This document shows, piece by piece, positions 5,986-8,229 of a stretch of 8,229 nucleotides of DNA. The position numbers and the translations under genes are program-made. The DNA comes from an uncultured Amylibacter sp. (GTDB lineage Bacteria > Pseudomonadota > Alphaproteobacteria > Rhodobacterales > Rhodobacteraceae). Where the stretch lies: positions 1 to 8,229 of the forward strand of contig CALDZS010000363.1 of the NCBI GenBank assembly GCA_937944065.1, in the 5' to 3' direction. The notes beneath the pieces are model-generated. The model made no database searches, was not told where the DNA came from, and worked only from the letters and a program-made list of their open reading frames with translations. Position 1 is the first letter of the stretch; each line of letters starts with the position of its first letter.

Positions 5986-6806
5986 TATTGAACCCTTGCT
6001 CGTATGACGCCTGACAAATATTCAAGCGCCATGACAATTACGATGATGATCAATAGAATCGCCGCCGCCGTATCATATTCATAGCGGTCAAACGCGGTGT
6101 TGAGCGTCGCGCCAATCCCACCGGCGCCAACCAAGCCAAGGATGGCACTTTCGCGAAAATTGATATCGATGCGATAAATGCTAAGGCCGATCAATCGCGG
6201 CATAACCTGAGGCTGAACCCCGTAGTTGATCCATTGCGTCCAGCGCGCGCCAGACGCTTTGATCGCCTCGGCCTGCACCTTGTCCATGCTCTCGATATCT
6301 TCTGCCAGTAGCTTTGATAAAAAACCGATGGTCGCAAAGCTAAGAGTTAGGAACCCTGCCAGCGGACCAAAGCCGAAGATGGCAACCAAAAGGATGGCCA
6401 CAATAATTTCTTGCAGAGCGCGGCTGATGGCGATGATACCACGACAAATCAGGTAAATGGGCAAGGGTGCTACATTGCGAGCAGCGCCAAGGGCGACCGG
6501 GATCGATATTATGATACCCACGACCGAGGAGGCAACTGTCATTAGGATGCTTTCCAGCATACCTTCCCAAATGTCTGAAGAGCGGGTTGTAAAATCAGGA
6601 TTTGCGAAGGCCAGGACGAATTTTTTACCTCGTTCCAAGCCCTCGTAGACACGCGACCAATTCACGTCGATTGTCATATAGGCGGCTATCAAATAGGCGA
6701 TTAAGCCAAGAAGCAGCGCCCAGCGCAGCCATGCGCGCTGTACGAAAGGTGGCTTTTTCCAAGGCTGGCCAAGCTTTGTTTCAACATCAAATACTGCGTC
6801 GTTCAT
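5985..6806 (-). CDS. phnE: Phosphonate/phosphate-type ABC transporter permease PhnE (first copy)
   Basis: Inner-membrane permease, 273 residues, with hydrophobic segments at about 26-46, 84-107, 115-146, 147-166 and 246-264. The EAA loop is EAIKASGARWTQ (180-191) and the hallmark near the end is INFRESAILGLVGAGGIG (215-232). The cytoplasmic N-terminus of about 25 residues is longer than in many PhnE proteins. Its ATG at 6806 overlaps the phnC stop as ATGA, and its own stop shares a base with the next permease start, so phnC and both permease genes are a coupled block. It likely pairs with the second permease to make the channel used by PhnC and PhnD. Confidence 0.93.
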   Translation of the reverse strand: MNDAVFDVETKLGQPWKKPPFVQRAWLRWALLLGLIAYLIAAYMTIDVNWSRVYEGLERGKKFVLAFANPDFTTRSSDIWEGMLESILMTVASSVVGIIISIPVALGAARNVAPLPIYLICRGIIAISRALQEIIVAILLVAIFGFGPLAGFLTLSFATIGFLSKLLAEDIESMDKVQAEAIKASGARWTQWINYGVQPQVMPRLIGLSIYRIDINFRESAILGLVGAGGIGATLNTAFDRYEYDTAAAILLIIIVIVMALEYLSGVIRARVQ

Positions 6807-7594
6807 TCTGCTGCCATCGCATCATCGTCATCGACTTTTTCGATGGTGGCTTCCCAATCTTCTTCGCCGTAGATTGTGGTTAACACATCTGGTGTTAATC
6901 CTTCTGGCGGGCCGTCAAATTCGACGGCACCAAAACGAAGACCGATCACGCGTTGCACAAACATCTGTGCCAATGCCACGTCGTGTATGTTGATAATTGC
7001 TGCCAAACCGCGTTCTTTGCACAGCTCGCAAATCAGCCGCATGATTTGGCGTGATGTTTTTGGATCTAGCGATGCAGTTGGTTCGTCTACCAACAACAAT
7101 GCGGGATCTTGGATCAGAGCACGGCAAATACCGACGCGTTGACGTTGGCCACCCGACAGCTCGTCTGCCCGTTTGTCCGCCATATGTGCCAAGCCGACGC
7201 GATCCAAGAGGCGAAACGCTTCGTCCACGTCAGACTGTGGAAACCTGCGCAGAAAGCTGCGCCAAAACCCCACATAACCCAAACGACCTGACAGTACGTT
7301 TTCCATCACAGTCAGACGTTCCACCAGCGCATATTCTTGAAAGATCATTCCCATGCGCCGACGTTCACGACGCAATGCACCTGAGGACAATTCTGTCAGT
7401 TCAACATCACCCAGATAGACCTTGCCCGACGTAGGCTCTACCAGTCGGTTTATACAACGAATTAGGGTTGATTTACCTGCGCCCGAAGGCCCAATAAGTG
7501 CCAGAACTTGGCCTTCAGGAATATCGATATCCACGGCCTTTAGTGCTTGATCCCCAGTTTTGTATGTCTTCACAAGCTTCTCAAGCCGCAGCAT
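6803..7594 (-). CDS. phnC: Phosphonate/phosphate-type ABC transporter ATPase PhnC
   Basis: Cytoplasmic ATPase that drives import through the two PhnE permeases, 263 residues. All nucleotide-binding motifs are present: Walker A GPSGAGKST (35-43), Q-loop Gln86 in IFQEYALVERLTV, signature LSGGQRQR (146-153), Walker B LLLVDEP (166-172) and H-loop His204 in INIHDVALA. The stretch after the Q-loop, with ENVLSGRLGY (98-107), is characteristic of PhnC rather than amino-acid importers. The acidic tail DDDD (255-258) is not part of the core fold. The ATG at 7594 is preceded by GGGG 7 bases upstream. It follows phnD by 67 bases containing a strong hairpin, and overlaps the first permease gene by 4 bases. 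Confidence 0.95.
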   Translation of the reverse strand: MLRLEKLVKTYKTGDQALKAVDIDIPEGQVLALIGPSGAGKSTLIRCINRLVEPTSGKVYLGDVELTELSSGALRRERRRMGMIFQEYALVERLTVMENVLSGRLGYVGFWRSFLRRFPQSDVDEAFRLLDRVGLAHMADKRADELSGGQRQRVGICRALIQDPALLLVDEPTASLDPKTSRQIMRLICELCKERGLAAIINIHDVALAQMFVQRVIGLRFGAVEFDGPPEGLTPDVLTTIYGEEDWEATIEKVDDDDAMAAE

Positions 7595-7626
7595 GAATTA
7601 TCCCCGCACCAAATTTAGTTTGTTGA

Positions 7627-7656
7627 AATCGGACGGACTGCAAAGTCCGTCCGATT
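7627..7656. terminator. Strong intercistronic hairpin between phnD and phnC (attenuator or mRNA-stabilising)
   Basis: A perfect inverted repeat with 13-base arms (AATCGGACGGACT and its complement) around a 4-base loop. It starts 5 bases after the phnD TAA and ends 32 bases before the phnC ATG. On the minus strand the stem is followed by only a few T (TTCAACAAAC), so it is not a full intrinsic terminator. Hairpins in this place usually protect the upstream message and cut down read-through, giving more binding protein than ATPase or permease. That functional reading is inference; the repeat itself is certain. Confidence 0.7.
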
Positions 7657-7661
7657 AGTAT

Positions 7662-8229
7662 TTACTCGCAAGCGTAGCTAACGCCGTTTGCAGTATCAAT
7701 CTTGCGGATCACGTCCCAGAACTCTTGGTAAGTCATCTCTAAGAATTGGCCCTCGTTTGATTTTTCAAACTCGGCTTGCAAGGATGTACCTTCCCATTCG
7801 AAATTGAAGAACGCGTTGCGAATCTTCTCTTTCAGCTCGGGCTTCAGATTGTGCGCAGTACCAAAACCTGTCGTTGGGAATGTTTGCGATTTGTAGATCA
7901 CTTTGACGTCGTCAGCTTTGATAACATCGCGGCTGATCATGCGTGCCTTCACAGAGTTGGCGATGGACGCAGCCATATAATCTTTGTTGGCCACACCAAG
8001 GATCGAATTGTCGTGTTTACCAGAATAAACTGGTTCAAAGTCACGATCTGGTAGCATATCAAAGTCACCTTTCAGGATCGCAGACGGCGCCTTGAAACCA
8101 GAGTTCGATGTAGGCGATGTGAATGCCAACTGTTTGCCCCTGATGTCTTCGACTTTTTCAATACCAGAGCCTGGGAAAGTGATGATTTCCATCTCATAGC
8201 CGAAATTGCCGTCTTTTGAGGCCATAATT
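7662..8229 (-). CDS. phnD: Phosphonate/phosphate/phosphite-type ABC transporter binding protein PhnD (partial, N-terminus off the right edge)
   Basis: Periplasmic ligand-binding protein of the PhnCDE-type importer. The last 188 residues are in the window; the frame runs open to base 8229, and the first Met seen (8225) is internal, since the family is about 300 residues long and the signal peptide and first domain are missing. Counting from that Met, the ligand loop FTSPTSNSGFKAPSA (35-49) is the Ser/Thr-rich loop that in PhnD proteins holds the phosphonate oxygens. SGKHDNSILGVAN (68-80) is the hinge-region signature, and VKVIYKSQTFPTTG (107-120) and LKPELKEKIRNAF (127-139) are standard for the family. 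It ends in YACE with a Cys. First gene in the visible operon, its promoter is outside the window. Whether it prefers phosphonate, phosphite or phosphate cannot be decided here. Confidence 0.93.
   Translation of the reverse strand, partial: IMASKDGNFGYEMEIITFPGSGIEKVEDIRGKQLAFTSPTSNSGFKAPSAILKGDFDMLPDRDFEPVYSGKHDNSILGVANKDYMAASIANSVKARMISRDVIKADDVKVIYKSQTFPTTGFGTAHNLKPELKEKIRNAFFNFEWEGTSLQAEFEKSNEGQFLEMTYQEFWDVIRKIDTANGVSYACE

Noticed and set aside
5402..6007. A 201-codon open frame on the plus strand opposite the second phnE
   Set aside because: Shadow of the hydrophobic phnE coding sequence; no domain and no separate ribosome binding site or promoter.
6880..6898. Inverted repeat TTAACAC-N5-GTGTTAA near the 3' end of phnC
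   Set aside because: It lies within conserved-length coding sequence (around LTPDVLTTI) and 7-base arms can arise by codon choice; position gives no clear role.

Overview
The window looks like chromosomal DNA from an alphaproteobacterium, most likely a marine member of the Roseobacter group (Rhodobacteraceae). This is an inference from protein style (PhnC/D/E, an AfuA/FbpA-like binding protein with a DVWWGGTGDPH stretch, an Na/Pi protein with a PhoU-like tail) and from a moderate base composition. No RNA gene, insertion sequence, phage gene or CRISPR array is visible. Almost everything is on the minus strand; only one gene (a HAD phosphatase) is on the plus strand.

Layout from left to right: (1) <1-470, minus: N-terminal part of a secreted ABC-transporter binding protein of the AfuA/FbpA type, leaving the window at the left edge. 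(2) 471-716: a divergent intergenic region. (3) 717-1382, plus: HAD subfamily IA phosphatase or phosphomutase-like protein, convergent with (4) 1417-2202, minus: an inositol-monophosphatase-family enzyme. (5) 2199-2288, minus: a possible 29-codon gene with a strong ribosome binding site that overlaps the inositol-monophosphatase start by ATGA. (6) 2289-2499: non-coding apart from an imperfect hairpin. (7) 2500-4155, minus: an Na/Pi-cotransporter-family protein with a PhoU-like domain and a TTG start. (8) 4156-4279: its leader, with a candidate promoter and a perfect inverted repeat. (9) 4280->8229, minus: a tight operon transcribed phnD - hairpin - phnC - phnE - phnE - HAD-IIA phosphatase. phnD is cut at the right edge.

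The common theme is phosphorus. A PhnCDE-type importer, with two different permeases as in the PhoCDET system of Sinorhizobium meliloti, is followed in the same transcript by a HAD-IIA phosphatase. Next to it sit a phosphate-type membrane carrier with a PhoU-like domain, an inositol-monophosphatase-like enzyme, another HAD phosphatase, and a second binding protein of a family that includes both iron and hexose-phosphate binders. No C-P lyase, phosphonatase or phosphite dehydrogenase gene is in the window. A working model, which is inference, is uptake of an organophosphate or phosphonate, cytoplasmic removal of phosphate by one or more of the three phosphatases, and balancing of phosphate by the Na/Pi protein. 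The true substrates cannot be read from this sequence.
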